Below, piece by piece: positions 15,272 to 23,014 of a stretch of 28,666 nucleotides of DNA. Under the pieces are notes generated by a model, which had not been told where the DNA came from, did no database searches, and saw nothing but the letters and a program-made list of their open reading frames with translations. The stretch lies in NCBI GenBank assembly GCA_949346185.1, contig CASGVX010000003.1:1-28666 (forward strand), written 5' to 3'. The stretch is from an uncultured Lachnospiraceae bacterium (GTDB lineage: Bacteria; Bacillota; Clostridia; Lachnospirales; Lachnospiraceae). Position 1 is the first letter of the stretch, and each line of letters starts with the position of its first letter. A program made the translations under genes and the position numbers.

Positions 15272-17209
15272 TCAAATTGCCACATGCTCGTCCTTGATAA
15301 TCTGTGCCAGTTTGTGCCGGAATGCCTTTTCGTGGATGTTCACGTCATGAAATGCAAAGCGGTTAAAGTCAAACTGCGTGTCGATTACCATTTTTCTTGT
15401 ATAAAATTCCCGGTTCTTTTTCTTTGATTCCTGCCAGAAAATGCATATGGAGCCAGAGGTGTCCTTGGGGGTGCGGGACAGAAATCGGCTGTAGGATTTT
15501 ATCAGCACATGGTCTAGCATATACACATGACTATAGTTTCCCACCACCTTTGCCAGCCGCGTTCCATTGACGGTGAATGTATTCATATCATGGCTCCAAG
15601 GGCCGCTATTGGACAGATCTTCTGATTCCGGGTCGCATTGGGCGATTAAGATAACGGGAAGCCGCCGGTGGGGATTTTTCACCAGTTGAAGTACTTGCTC
15701 CAGTTCTTCCGGGGTTGTGGCGAAATGCGCCTTGCTCCCCAGACGCACGATGTCCATGATGCCCACCTTGTTTGACAGATCGGCCAGAAAGGAGGGTCGG
15801 TTAAAGGTGGCGTGGGCAGATAAGCCTCGGGGCATATCCATGGAAGTCAGGTGGCAGAATTGGAGATTTCCGTCTTCCCTTGGCTTGATGGAGGCGTGGA
15901 AGTGCCATAGGGTGCCTATGGATCTGCTGTCAATGTGGTGCAGCTTTATGGAAAAAAACATTTCCTCCGGCTGATAAACTGCGTCTAACTGATATCCCGG
16001 CAGAGTGTTCCTGTAGGAGGACACCTCCGCTGGAATATCCTCAAATACAGAGCCTAGCTTAAAGCGTGCCCATTTGTAGAGGATAGCTGCGGCATTTGCA
16101 AACTCTGCCTCTAATTTCCGGGTTTCCCGGTGGAGCAAGGGCTGTTCCAGATGGAAAAGTACGCTGGTCTCCAGCTTGGCCAAATGAATTTTCTGATAAG
16201 GGCGATCTTCCTGCCGGTCAGTGAGGCTGTCGCAGATAGCGGTGATTTCTTCATTGTGAACCTCTGCCTTGTTCATTAAGCTCACGATCAGGTTATAGTC
16301 AACAGAGGGGTTATCCAGTTTCAGCAATTCCTTAATGAGGCTGATGCGCTCTGCCTTGAAAAACTGCTTCGCCACGTCCCGGTTTTTGTCAAATAAATCT
16401 AAAATGCGGGAATCAAGGGAACTGCTCTCATCCATTCGGATGCGATACTTGCTCTTTAACATCAATTCCCAATTCGCATTCTTATAGTGGTTGTAGGAGA
16501 GCTGGTCGAAGAGTTGTACCAGAGACCAGTCGCTAAGTTCCAGATTTGCCAGAATGCAGTTTAGCACTCGTGACAATTCTTCGCTTCCCTTCCAAAATTC
16601 ATCATCCGGGAGCAGGCTCTTGTACCGCATGTCATGCTCGATTTCATGCCAGCCCTCAAAGAATACGGTGCGGAACTGCACTTCAAAGGTGGTGTCGATG
16701 GGCAGGTTCCAAGCTTCCCTTTTATATAGCTTGAAATATTCCTCTGGAAAGCGGAATACACCATTTATCTTCGTGGCCTTGAACTCGTTGGAACTGTATT
16801 TGGAGCGGGACCATCCGTCTATGAGCTGGAAGGTGTTTTCCAAAATCTCTCGACAGATGCTCAGGTCATCGTAGTAGTATAGGACGATGCGCAGTCCCAC
16901 CAAATCCTGAATTTTCTTTGGATTTTCTTCTGTGCCGTACTGTCCTTTTTGGATTTTCCTAGCAATAGAGTCTGCCGACTTCACTCTGGAAAAGATGCGG
17001 AAGTAAAGCCCCCCGGAGTGGAGGATTTCCTTCACGGCATCTTTTAGGTGCTCGCATAGTTCCGTGAGCTTTTCAAAATCCATCTGCGTGGTGATCTCTT
17101 CCTCCAGAGATGGGTTCGGCACCGCCGTTGCCGCAGTGGGCAGGGTTTCCGTGCTATTTGCTTGCAATTTGCTTAATAACTCCTCTGGCTGATTTTCTAA
17201 ATATTTCAT
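15272..17209 (-). CDS. RelA/SpoT-domain protein with large unassigned C-terminal region
   Basis: 645 residues; AAAGGGGC precedes the ATG by a few bases. Residues about 45-200 are a RelA/SpoT nucleotide pyrophosphokinase domain: FSRVKSADSIARKI (73-86, ATP-binding Arg/Lys), IQDLVGLRIVLYYYDD (100-115, metal-binding Asp102), FEVQFRT (175-181) and WHEIEHDMRYK (187-197). The GYRSLH motif, whose Tyr stacks on the acceptor guanine in (p)ppGpp synthetases, is not visible; the corresponding place reads KINGVFRFPEEY (147-158). There is no HD hydrolase domain and no recognisable TGS or ACT domain. The C-terminal part, about 200-645, is unassigned; it has a segment RLAKVVGNYSHVYML (551-565) that weakly recalls an RLA-x-x-L-G-x-x-HVY motif I associate with uncharacterised bacterial proteins. 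The protein may make an alarmone or modify another nucleotide or RNA target; a stress or defence role is inference. Confidence 0.75.
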   Translation of the reverse strand: MKYLENQPEELLSKLQANSTETLPTAATAVPNPSLEEEITTQMDFEKLTELCEHLKDAVKEILHSGGLYFRIFSRVKSADSIARKIQKGQYGTEENPKKIQDLVGLRIVLYYYDDLSICREILENTFQLIDGWSRSKYSSNEFKATKINGVFRFPEEYFKLYKREAWNLPIDTTFEVQFRTVFFEGWHEIEHDMRYKSLLPDDEFWKGSEELSRVLNCILANLELSDWSLVQLFDQLSYNHYKNANWELMLKSKYRIRMDESSSLDSRILDLFDKNRDVAKQFFKAERISLIKELLKLDNPSVDYNLIVSLMNKAEVHNEEITAICDSLTDRQEDRPYQKIHLAKLETSVLFHLEQPLLHRETRKLEAEFANAAAILYKWARFKLGSVFEDIPAEVSSYRNTLPGYQLDAVYQPEEMFFSIKLHHIDSRSIGTLWHFHASIKPREDGNLQFCHLTSMDMPRGLSAHATFNRPSFLADLSNKVGIMDIVRLGSKAHFATTPEELEQVLQLVKNPHRRLPVILIAQCDPESEDLSNSGPWSHDMNTFTVNGTRLAKVVGNYSHVYMLDHVLIKSYSRFLSRTPKDTSGSICIFWQESKKKNREFYTRKMVIDTQFDFNRFAFHDVNIHEKAFRHKLAQIIKDEHVAI

Positions 17210-17284
17210 GGATTGCCCCTTTCCCCTCTAAATGAAATACGGTCTTACTGTGTTCTGTTGCTGACTGTTAATATTCATAGGAAC

Positions 17285-17290
17285 AGTATA
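17285..17290 (-). promoter_or_regulatory. Possible -10 box of the RelA/SpoT-like gene
   Basis: Minus-strand TATACT about 75 nt upstream of the ATG. No good -35 is seen at the right distance. The remaining gap up to 17614 is AT-rich and carries only the vanZ promoter and an unconvincing 68-codon minus-strand frame (17332-17538). Confidence 0.3.
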
Positions 17291-17445
17291 CCATAACTTA
17301 CAAAAAGAAACCATTGCTTGTAAAAGATCCTTTAGCTTGCCGACATATTATTCGAAGAAATATGGCCTTGCTCAGGATCATCGACAAAATTGTCACGTAG
17401 GACTGCATCATCTTGACTATGTCCGAGCGATATGTTAGATAAAAA

Positions 17446-17474
17446 TTGACATAAATATCTGAGACTGATATGAT
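17446..17474 (+). promoter_or_regulatory. Promoter of the VanZ-like gene
   Basis: TTGACA (17446-17451), 17-nt spacer, TATGAT (17469-17474). The leader would be about 135 nt. Confidence 0.6.
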
Positions 17475-17614
17475 TGAAGTAAAAAATTTTATGACATAAA
17501 ATGGTTATTCGATATATATATAAAAATGTCGAATGCAAAAGTGGTTTAGAAAAGGCAATAATAAATTTGCTATTGAAAAATCAATAGAGAACTAAAAAGT
17601 AAGGAGCAGTGATT

Positions 17615-18304
17615 ATGAACAATAAAAAAAGCCATATGGTATTTGCATGCACATTTTTTTTATTAGGCTTTTGTGTGTTGTGCTACATGATGATGCAATT
17701 ATTTAACCAGCATATCATTTTGGGGCTGGGTGGAAGAGTTTTTTTATCATTGTTAATATGTGTATTTACTTATTGCGGATGCGGTTCATTGCTGCATGCT
17801 TATCCAGAAAGAAGGGAGGGCATTAGGAAGGGGCTGCTGATTGTTTGTCTTGCTGTTTATCTGGAACTCCTGTTTATCATGTTGATAGCGTACGATAGTT
17901 TTGGAAGAGGGCTTCAATGCATATTTACGGCAAGTACGGAAAATAGAATGGCATATATAGAACATTGCGTAAACTTCATGCCGGGAAAAACAATTATTTC
18001 CTATCTAAGAATGAATAGAAACATGTCATATACGGTAATCAATTTGTTGGGAAATTTAGTGATATTGACACCCTGTGCGATTTTTTTGCCCTATCTTATT
18101 TCTGTTTTTAAGAAAATAAAATATTATTCCGTAGCGGTTGTCGGTATTTCAGTGGTAATTGAGTTCTTGCAGTTGATCTTTATGTGCGGGTCGGCGGATG
18201 TAGACGATGTGATATTAAATTCTTTGGGAAGCATATTTTTTTATTTGATTGTTCATCGTACAAAATTACACAAGTTAGTTGAGCGTATTATGTGGATGAG
18301 ATAA
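17615..18304 (+). CDS. VanZ-like membrane protein
   Basis: 229 residues from ATG 17615, with AAGGAG (17601-17606) 8 nt upstream; the GTG at 17609 is too close to that site. Four to five hydrophobic segments are visible (about 8-28, 35-55, 70-92, 143-165, 172-190). The VanZ-family pattern is present: CVNFMPGKTI, YTVINLLGNLVILTPCAIFL, VIEFLQLIFM and the terminal ADVDDVILNSLG. VanZ was first described as a teicoplanin-resistance accessory protein, but most chromosomal members have unknown roles. The gene has its own promoter and is markedly richer in A and T than neighbouring genes, including many AAA/AAT/TTT codons, which may point to separate ancestry. Confidence 0.82.
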   Translation: MNNKKSHMVFACTFFLLGFCVLCYMMMQLFNQHIILGLGGRVFLSLLICVFTYCGCGSLLHAYPERREGIRKGLLIVCLAVYLELLFIMLIAYDSFGRGLQCIFTASTENRMAYIEHCVNFMPGKTIISYLRMNRNMSYTVINLLGNLVILTPCAIFLPYLISVFKKIKYYSVAVVGISVVIEFLQLIFMCGSADVDDVILNSLGSIFFYLIVHRTKLHKLVERIMWMR

Positions 18305-18359
18305 TAAGGATTTCATTGGCTTTTGATATTCTGCGGGCTTTTGTGGAAAATGGCATGAG

Positions 18360-18419
18360 AAAAACCTTGTAGCTAAGTAAAGAATATGATGGGAGAATAT
18401 TACAGAAAAAGGTTTTTTT
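18360..18419 (+). terminator. Weak candidate terminator after the VanZ-like gene
   Basis: AAAAACCTT (18360-18368) pairs with AAGGTTTTT (18409-18417), but the loop is about 40 nt and the T-run is mostly inside the stem. Confidence 0.3.
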
Positions 18420-18446
18420 GCCTATTCTGGCATTTTCTGTTATACT
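18418..18446 (+). promoter_or_regulatory. Promoter of the ycxB-like/tsaE/tsaB/rimI unit
   Basis: TTGCCT (18418-18423), 17-nt spacer, TATACT (18441-18446), about 85 nt before the first start codon. Confidence 0.6.
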
Positions 18447-18537
18447 GCTATGAAAAGGACGGTGGCAGAGGAATGGATTATTTGTTGTGCCAGAGGCCGT
18501 TGATTTTTGCAGCAGTGCATAGAATAGGAGAATACAC

Positions 18538-19179
18538 ATGCAGGAGATTGAATTTCAAGTAAAGTTACAGACGAAGGATTTATATCGGTTTACCATGCGC
18601 CATACGTATTTCAGTATTGGCGGCATTTTCAGCTTGCTCATTAGTTTTGGCTGTCTGGGAATCTGCCTGGCTAATTTTCGGCAGCTGGTGCCTTCCACTA
18701 TCGCCGTGCTGCTCATCGTGGCGGCATTATTTACCGTGATTCAGCCGGTGATGCTTTATGGAAAATGTGCGGCCCAGGTGAAGAGAAGCAAGGATATTAA
18801 GGATGAACTGTCCTATATCCTGACGGAGGAAGGGATTACTGTGCGGCAGGGGGAAGAGGAGGTCAGAATTAAATGGTATCAAATTCGGAAGGTGGTCTAT
18901 GGAGGGAAAGGCATTTATGTCTATATGTCTCCAGTTCGCGCCTTTATCTTTCCGCAGGAATCCTGTGGAGAGCGATATGGGGAGATTCAGAGAATGATCG
19001 GGGAGATGATGAAGAAGTATAAGGATTATATTCCCGAAGAAGAAGAGATTGGAGAGAATCAGGGGCAAGAAGGGGATGCCCGGATAGGGGAGAGTTATAT
19101 TCAGGAAGGGAAGATTTTGAAAGAGGAAGATCGGATGCGGGAAGAACAGGTTCGGGAGGAGGCGGAGCATGGCCAGTGA
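18538..19179 (+). CDS. YcxB-like membrane protein
   Basis: 213 residues; AGGAG at 18526-18530 lies 7 nt before the ATG. Two hydrophobic segments (about 26-47 and 53-73) are followed by a YcxB-type domain (about 85-160: YILTEEGITVRQGEEEVRI, KWYQIRKVVYGGKGIYVYMS). The function of this domain is unknown. The last 50 residues are a very acidic, Glu/Arg-rich tail that looks disordered. The gene overlaps tsaE by 11 nt, so the two are translated from one transcript. Confidence 0.72.
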   Translation: MQEIEFQVKLQTKDLYRFTMRHTYFSIGGIFSLLISFGCLGICLANFRQLVPSTIAVLLIVAALFTVIQPVMLYGKCAAQVKRSKDIKDELSYILTEEGITVRQGEEEVRIKWYQIRKVVYGGKGIYVYMSPVRAFIFPQESCGERYGEIQRMIGEMMKKYKDYIPEEEEIGENQGQEGDARIGESYIQEGKILKEEDRMREEQVREEAEHGQ

Positions 19180-19609
19180 GGTGTTTCACAGCCGGTCGGA
19201 GAGGGAGACCTTTGAGATTGGTTTTTCTCTGGGACAGACGTGCCAGCCGGGAGATATTTTGCTTCTGGAGGGTGATTTGGGCGTGGGAAAGACGGTGTTT
19301 TCCAAGGGATTTGGAAAGGGGCTGGGGGTTGAGGAACCCATTTCCAGCCCTACTTTTACCATCGTGCAGATTTATGAGGGTGGAAGGCTTCCCCTCTATC
19401 ATTTTGACGCCTATCGCATCGGGGATGTGGAGGAGATGGAGGAGATTGGATACGAGGATTATTTTTATGGGCAGGGCGTCTGCCTGATCGAGTGGGCATC
19501 CATAATTCGGGAGATTCTTCCTGAGGGCTGTATTGTAGTTCGGATTGAGAAGGATTTGGAGCAAGGACTCCAGTATAGAAAGATAACGGTTGCCCGAAGG
19601 GGGGATTAA
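19169..19609 (+). CDS. tsaE: tRNA t6A synthesis ATPase TsaE
   Basis: 146 residues, typical for the family. GGGAGGAGG at 19154-19162 precedes the ATG. A Walker A motif GDLGVGKT (Lys41, Thr42) is followed by SSPTFTIVQIY and LYHFDAYRIGDVEEMEEIGYEDYF, hallmarks of TsaE/YjeE. The protein is the ATPase that resets the TsaB-TsaD complex during threonylcarbamoyl transfer to A37 of ANN-decoding tRNAs. It is followed by tsaB after 3 nt, with tsaD about 3.4 kb downstream. Confidence 0.95.
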   Translation: MASEVFHSRSERETFEIGFSLGQTCQPGDILLLEGDLGVGKTVFSKGFGKGLGVEEPISSPTFTIVQIYEGGRLPLYHFDAYRIGDVEEMEEIGYEDYFYGQGVCLIEWASIIREILPEGCIVVRIEKDLEQGLQYRKITVARRGD

Positions 19610-19612
19610 GCG

Positions 19613-20335
19613 ATGAAGATATTAGGGATTGATAGCTCTGGGCTGGTGGCATCTGCCGCAGTCATAGCGGACGGGGTGCTGGCATCAGAGTTTACCGTGA
19701 ATAATAAGCAGACCCATTCCCAGACGCTTTTGCCGATGATTGAACGGGTGGTGGACATGTCAGGGGTTTCTCTGGAATCTTTGGATGCCATTGCTGTGGC
19801 GGCGGGACCGGGTTCCTTTACCGGCTTGAGAATCGGTGCGTCAACTGCCAAAGGGATAGGACTGGCGTTGAAAAAGCCCATTGTGCCGGTGCCTACCTTG
19901 GAGGGATTGGCATATCGCATCGGCGTGGCAGATGGGTTGATCTGTCCCATGATGGATGCTAGGAGGGATCAAGTATATACGGGGATTTACCGCATAGCGG
20001 ATGGCGGGCTGGAATGCTTGGAGGAGCAGTGCGCTGTGCCGATAGAAGAGATTAGGGACAGAATCAATGCCCTAGGAGAGAAGACCATTTTCTTGGGAGA
20101 TGGCATCCCGGTACACATAGAGTATTTGAAGAATGAACTTACTGTGCCTTACGTGGTGGCTCCGGTGCACATGAATCGGCAGAGCGGGGCGGCTGTGGCG
20201 GCGTTGGGAGAGGTTTATTTTCGCAAGGGCCGCTGGGAGGATGCGGGGCGGCACAGGCCCATCTATCTGAGGAAATCTCAGGCCGAGCGGGAGCGAGAGG
20301 AGAGAATGGAGAGAAGTGGAGATAGTGGCGCATAG
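19613..20335 (+). CDS. tsaB: tRNA t6A synthesis protein TsaB
   Basis: 240 residues; an AAGGGGGGA site at 19597-19605 precedes the ATG. It has the ASKHA fold opening ILGIDSSGLVASAAVI, then NNKQTHSQTLLPMIERV and AVAAGPGSFTGLRIGASTAKGIGLAL, diagnostic for TsaB/YeaZ. It is the non-catalytic partner of TsaD in the threonylcarbamoyl transferase. It is encoded between tsaE and rimI, the standard order in Firmicutes. The C-terminal tail is unusually rich in Arg and Glu. Confidence 0.95.
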   Translation: MKILGIDSSGLVASAAVIADGVLASEFTVNNKQTHSQTLLPMIERVVDMSGVSLESLDAIAVAAGPGSFTGLRIGASTAKGIGLALKKPIVPVPTLEGLAYRIGVADGLICPMMDARRDQVYTGIYRIADGGLECLEEQCAVPIEEIRDRINALGEKTIFLGDGIPVHIEYLKNELTVPYVVAPVHMNRQSGAAVAALGEVYFRKGRWEDAGRHRPIYLRKSQAEREREERMERSGDSGA

Positions 20336-20380
20336 GAAATACCGCTCCATGGGTGGGGGAGAATGAGGAGAGAGGATGCA

Positions 20381-20869
20381 ATGGAGCATGTTGGGAAGGG
20401 GAGGCAGGGATTGGATGAAATGGGAATGGATGGGGTGACGATTCGAGAGATGGGCGAGGCAGATTTGCGGGAAGTAGTTCGGCTGGAGAGGCAGATTTTT
20501 GCCAGACCATGGAGCGAGAAGAGTTTCCGTGATGCCTTGTCTTCCCCGGATCATTGTTATCTGGCTGCTGTCTGTGAAGGGATCCTTGTGGGATACTGCG
20601 GGCTGTGGTGCTCCTTCGATACAGCGGATTTATGCAATTTGGCAGTGGCGGAGGATTTTCGGAAGCGAAGCCTCGGCAGCGCATTGTTGCGCCAAGGGCT
20701 TGCCGTAGTGAGAAGGCGGGGCGTGGAGCGGGTTCTGCTGGAAGTGCGCTGCAGCAATGTCCCTGCCATCGGGCTGTACGCCAAATTTGGCTTTGAAGAG
20801 CTGGGCATCAGGCCGGGATACTACTCTCATCCTGTGGAAGATGGGATTTTAATGGAGAAATCTCTGTGA
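20381..20869 (+). CDS. rimI: Ribosomal protein S18 alanine N-acetyltransferase-like GNAT (RimI)
   Basis: The GNAT fold is clear: VTIREMGEADLREVVRLE, FARPWSEKSFRDAL, the acetyl-CoA loop (EDFRKRSLGSALLRQG, in place of RxxGxG/A) and VLLEVRCSNVPAIGLYAKFG followed by GYYSHPVEDGILM. Position after tsaB supports RimI, which acetylates a ribosomal protein N-terminus; other substrates are possible. The start is uncertain: ATG 20381 follows GGAGAGAGG by 5 nt; ATG 20363, 20420 and 20426 are also in frame, and the last two would give the more usual short N-terminus. Confidence 0.86.
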   Translation: MEHVGKGRQGLDEMGMDGVTIREMGEADLREVVRLERQIFARPWSEKSFRDALSSPDHCYLAAVCEGILVGYCGLWCSFDTADLCNLAVAEDFRKRSLGSALLRQGLAVVRRRGVERVLLEVRCSNVPAIGLYAKFGFEELGIRPGYYSHPVEDGILMEKSL

Positions 20870-20888
20870 CTTTTCCATGCATTTCCAC

Positions 20889-20917
20889 TGTACAAATGAA
20901 GAAGGAGATTTTATACT
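20889..20917 (+). promoter_or_regulatory. Possible promoter before the CxxC protein
   Basis: TGTACA (20889-20894), 17-nt spacer, TATACT (20912-20917). The -35 is weak. Confidence 0.3.
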
Positions 20918-20979
20918 CCATATAGAAGAATCGTGAGCAGTGGGGATTAGAGATGCTATGTACGGGGAGGACAAGGGAG

Positions 20980-21201
20980 ATGCAGAAAGAGATGATTTGC
21001 AATGGATGCGGCAGGAAGTTAAGGTGCAGCGATGACAGCGGGATTTTTCTGGAGGATGCTTTTGTGGCGGAGAAAGCATGGGGATATTTTTCCAAAAAAG
21101 ATTTGACCCGCCATCGCTTCATCTTATGCGAAGAATGTTACGATGATATGATTGCCAGATTCGCCGTTCCTCCCGACGTAGAGGAAGTGACGGAATTATA
21201 G
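20980..21201 (+). CDS. Small hypothetical protein with paired CxxC motifs
   Basis: 73 residues from ATG 20980, which follows GGGGAGG (20964-20970) by 9 nt; the ATG at 20953 lacks a good site. An N-terminal CNGCGRKL and a central LCEECYDDM give two CxxC pairs, enough for one zinc site. The middle part (EDAFVAEKAWGYFSKKDLTR) is mixed. No family name is recognised. It lies between rimI and ribonuclease Z in a tRNA-processing neighbourhood, which suggests but does not show a link to RNA metabolism. Confidence 0.7.
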   Translation: MQKEMICNGCGRKLRCSDDSGIFLEDAFVAEKAWGYFSKKDLTRHRFILCEECYDDMIARFAVPPDVEEVTEL

Positions 21202-21221
21202 CGGGAGAGCCAAGACACTTA

Positions 21222-21250
21222 TTGGAAAAATATGGAAGGTGTGATATAAT
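21222..21250 (+). promoter_or_regulatory. Promoter of the ribonuclease Z gene
   Basis: TTGGAA (21222-21227), 17-nt spacer, TATAAT (21245-21250). The leader of about 110 nt contains a small GTTGC/GCAAC hairpin (21286-21300). Confidence 0.6.
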
Positions 21251-21366
21251 AATATTACTGTGCAAACTAACATATTACTTCGGCGGTTGCACGTCGCAAC
21301 ATTTTGCGATATTTAACTTCCGAAGCAATAGTGATTTATATTATTTGGGGAAAGGCAGCGGAAAAT

Positions 21367-22278
21367 ATGCTAGATGTATGCTTGCTGGGAACCAGTGGGA
21401 TGATGCCACTGCCAGGGCGCTGGCTGACAGCGTTGATGACGAGATTAGAGGGGAGCAGTCTCTTGATTGACTGCGGGGAGGGGACGCAGGTCGCCATCCG
21501 TGAGAAAGGATGGAGCGTCCATGCCATAGATACGATTTGCTTTACGCATTATCACGGGGACCATATTAGCGGTCTGCCTGGCTTGCTGCTGTCTATGGGA
21601 AATGCCGAGAGGACGGAGCCGGTGACGCTGATCGGCCCGAAGGGGCTGGAGAGGGTAGTGGGCAGTCTCCGGGTGATTGCACCGGGGCTTCCCTTTCCAT
21701 TGGACTTTGTGGAATTGAAGGAAAATGAAGCCTCGCTTCAAGTCCGGGGATATCATTTAAAGGCTTTTCGGGTGCATCACAATGTTCCCTGCTACGGATA
21801 CAGCATTACGGTTCCCAGAGGAGGAAGATTTTTTGTGGAAAAGGCACAGGCGAATCAAGTCCCCATGAAATTGTGGAGTCGGCTGCAGAAGGGGGAGACC
21901 GTGGAGTGGGAAGGGCGCACCTATACCCCGGATATGGTAATCGGGCCGCCTCGGAAAGGCATTAAGCTGACCTACTGCACGGATACAAGGCCGGTGAACA
22001 GTCTGGTGGAAAATGCTAGGGAATCAGACCTTCTCATCTGTGAGGGAATGTATGGTGAGAGGGAAAAGCAGGAGAAGGCGGAGGAAAAGAAGCATATGAC
22101 TTTTCTGGAAGCCGCAGAGGTGGCGAAGGCTGCGGAAGTGAGGGAGATGTGGCTGACCCATTACAGCCCTTCCCTGCTTCGCCCGGAAGATTATATGAAG
22201 CCGGTGAATAAAGTGTTTCCCAAGGCATATCCGGGGAAGGATGGAAAAAGCTGCACGCTATATTTTCCAGAGGAGTGA
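21367..22278 (+). CDS. rnz: Ribonuclease Z (tRNA 3' endonuclease)
   Basis: 303 residues from ATG 21367; the upstream TTG at 21304 would add a non-conserved tail. No strong binding site is visible before the ATG. It is a metallo-beta-lactamase fold with THYHGDHISGLPGLL giving His61, His63, Asp65 and His66, followed by FRVHHNVPCYGYSI, GPPRKGIKLTYCTDTRP and WLTHYSPSL. These match the RNase Z branch, which cuts the 3' trailer of tRNA precursors. The N-terminal GTSGMMPLPGRW in place of the common GTGxxxP is typical of clostridial members. Confidence 0.9.
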   Translation: MLDVCLLGTSGMMPLPGRWLTALMTRLEGSSLLIDCGEGTQVAIREKGWSVHAIDTICFTHYHGDHISGLPGLLLSMGNAERTEPVTLIGPKGLERVVGSLRVIAPGLPFPLDFVELKENEASLQVRGYHLKAFRVHHNVPCYGYSITVPRGGRFFVEKAQANQVPMKLWSRLQKGETVEWEGRTYTPDMVIGPPRKGIKLTYCTDTRPVNSLVENARESDLLICEGMYGEREKQEKAEEKKHMTFLEAAEVAKAAEVREMWLTHYSPSLLRPEDYMKPVNKVFPKAYPGKDGKSCTLYFPEE

Positions 22279-22402
22279 TAGTGGAGAGCGGGAGGGATGT
22301 TTTTGCCGTCGTTATATACGGCTTAGGAATGATGTGTCTGTGCGTTGCCTGGCACGGGAATGAGATCACAACATAAAATGCAGCGCAGAAATGAGGATGA
22401 GT

Positions 22403-23014
22403 ATGGATAAGATGACAAAAAAAATCGTAGGGGCATTCGTTGCAATACTGGTGATAGCAGCGTTGGTACTGGCTGGATATTTTATGTTGAATAAGCAGGC
22501 GGAGAAGAAGGCGGAGGAAACTGTTCTGCCCACCACGGAAGTGGGAAAGATTCTGGCAAAGGATTTGGAGTCGAAGTATCCGGAAACGCCTACAGAGGTG
22601 GTGAAATTGTACTGGAGGATTAATCGATGCATGTATAATGAAGATACCTCCGACGAGGACATGGAGGCGGTGTTAAAGCAACTTCGCAAATTGTATGACG
22701 ATGAGCTTTTGCAGGATAAAAAGAATACATATGAGAATATGCTGAAGAAGTTAAAGGACGACAAGAAAAAGAGAGTGGACGCAGGGCAGACATTCCTGCC
22801 TAGCGTGGTTCAGAAGAATAATACATTGCAAATCGTTAAGATGGATGGGAAGGATAGTGCCGCAGTGATGACTGCCACCATGATTAAGGGAAAGAAGGAG
22901 ACGACCAAGGTGTACGAGAGATTTGTCTGCCGCAAGGGAGATGAGGGCAAATGGAAAATCTTAGGCTGGCAGCAGGTTCCGGGGTCAGAGGCAGAAAAGG
23001 TCGATATAGAGTGA
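22403..23014 (+). CDS. Membrane-anchored DUF6715-like protein
   Basis: 203 residues from ATG 22403, which follows GAGGA by 5 nt. One N-terminal hydrophobic segment (about 7-28) would anchor the protein with the rest outside. The body is lysine-rich and contains PTEVVKLYWRINRCMYNED, YDDELLQ and a C-terminal WKILGWQQVPG. This recalls DUF6715, a family of unknown function I associate with Lachnospiraceae; the name is from memory. The stop TGA shares one base with the ATG of tsaD, so the two genes are translationally linked. Confidence 0.7.
   Translation: MDKMTKKIVGAFVAILVIAALVLAGYFMLNKQAEKKAEETVLPTTEVGKILAKDLESKYPETPTEVVKLYWRINRCMYNEDTSDEDMEAVLKQLRKLYDDELLQDKKNTYENMLKKLKDDKKKRVDAGQTFLPSVVQKNNTLQIVKMDGKDSAAVMTATMIKGKKETTKVYERFVCRKGDEGKWKILGWQQVPGSEAEKVDIE

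Noticed and set aside
17332..17538. A 68-codon minus-strand frame containing ISLGHSQDDAVLR, which faintly recalls the LGHS motif of tyrosine recombinases
   Set aside because: The catalytic Arg-His-x-x-Arg region and the nucleophile Tyr are absent and there is no ribosome binding site. The similarity rests on four residues.
22279..22402. A terminator or promoter between rnz and the DUF6715-like gene
   Set aside because: Only a weak GCCGT/ACGGC hairpin without a T-run and no spaced promoter boxes were seen.
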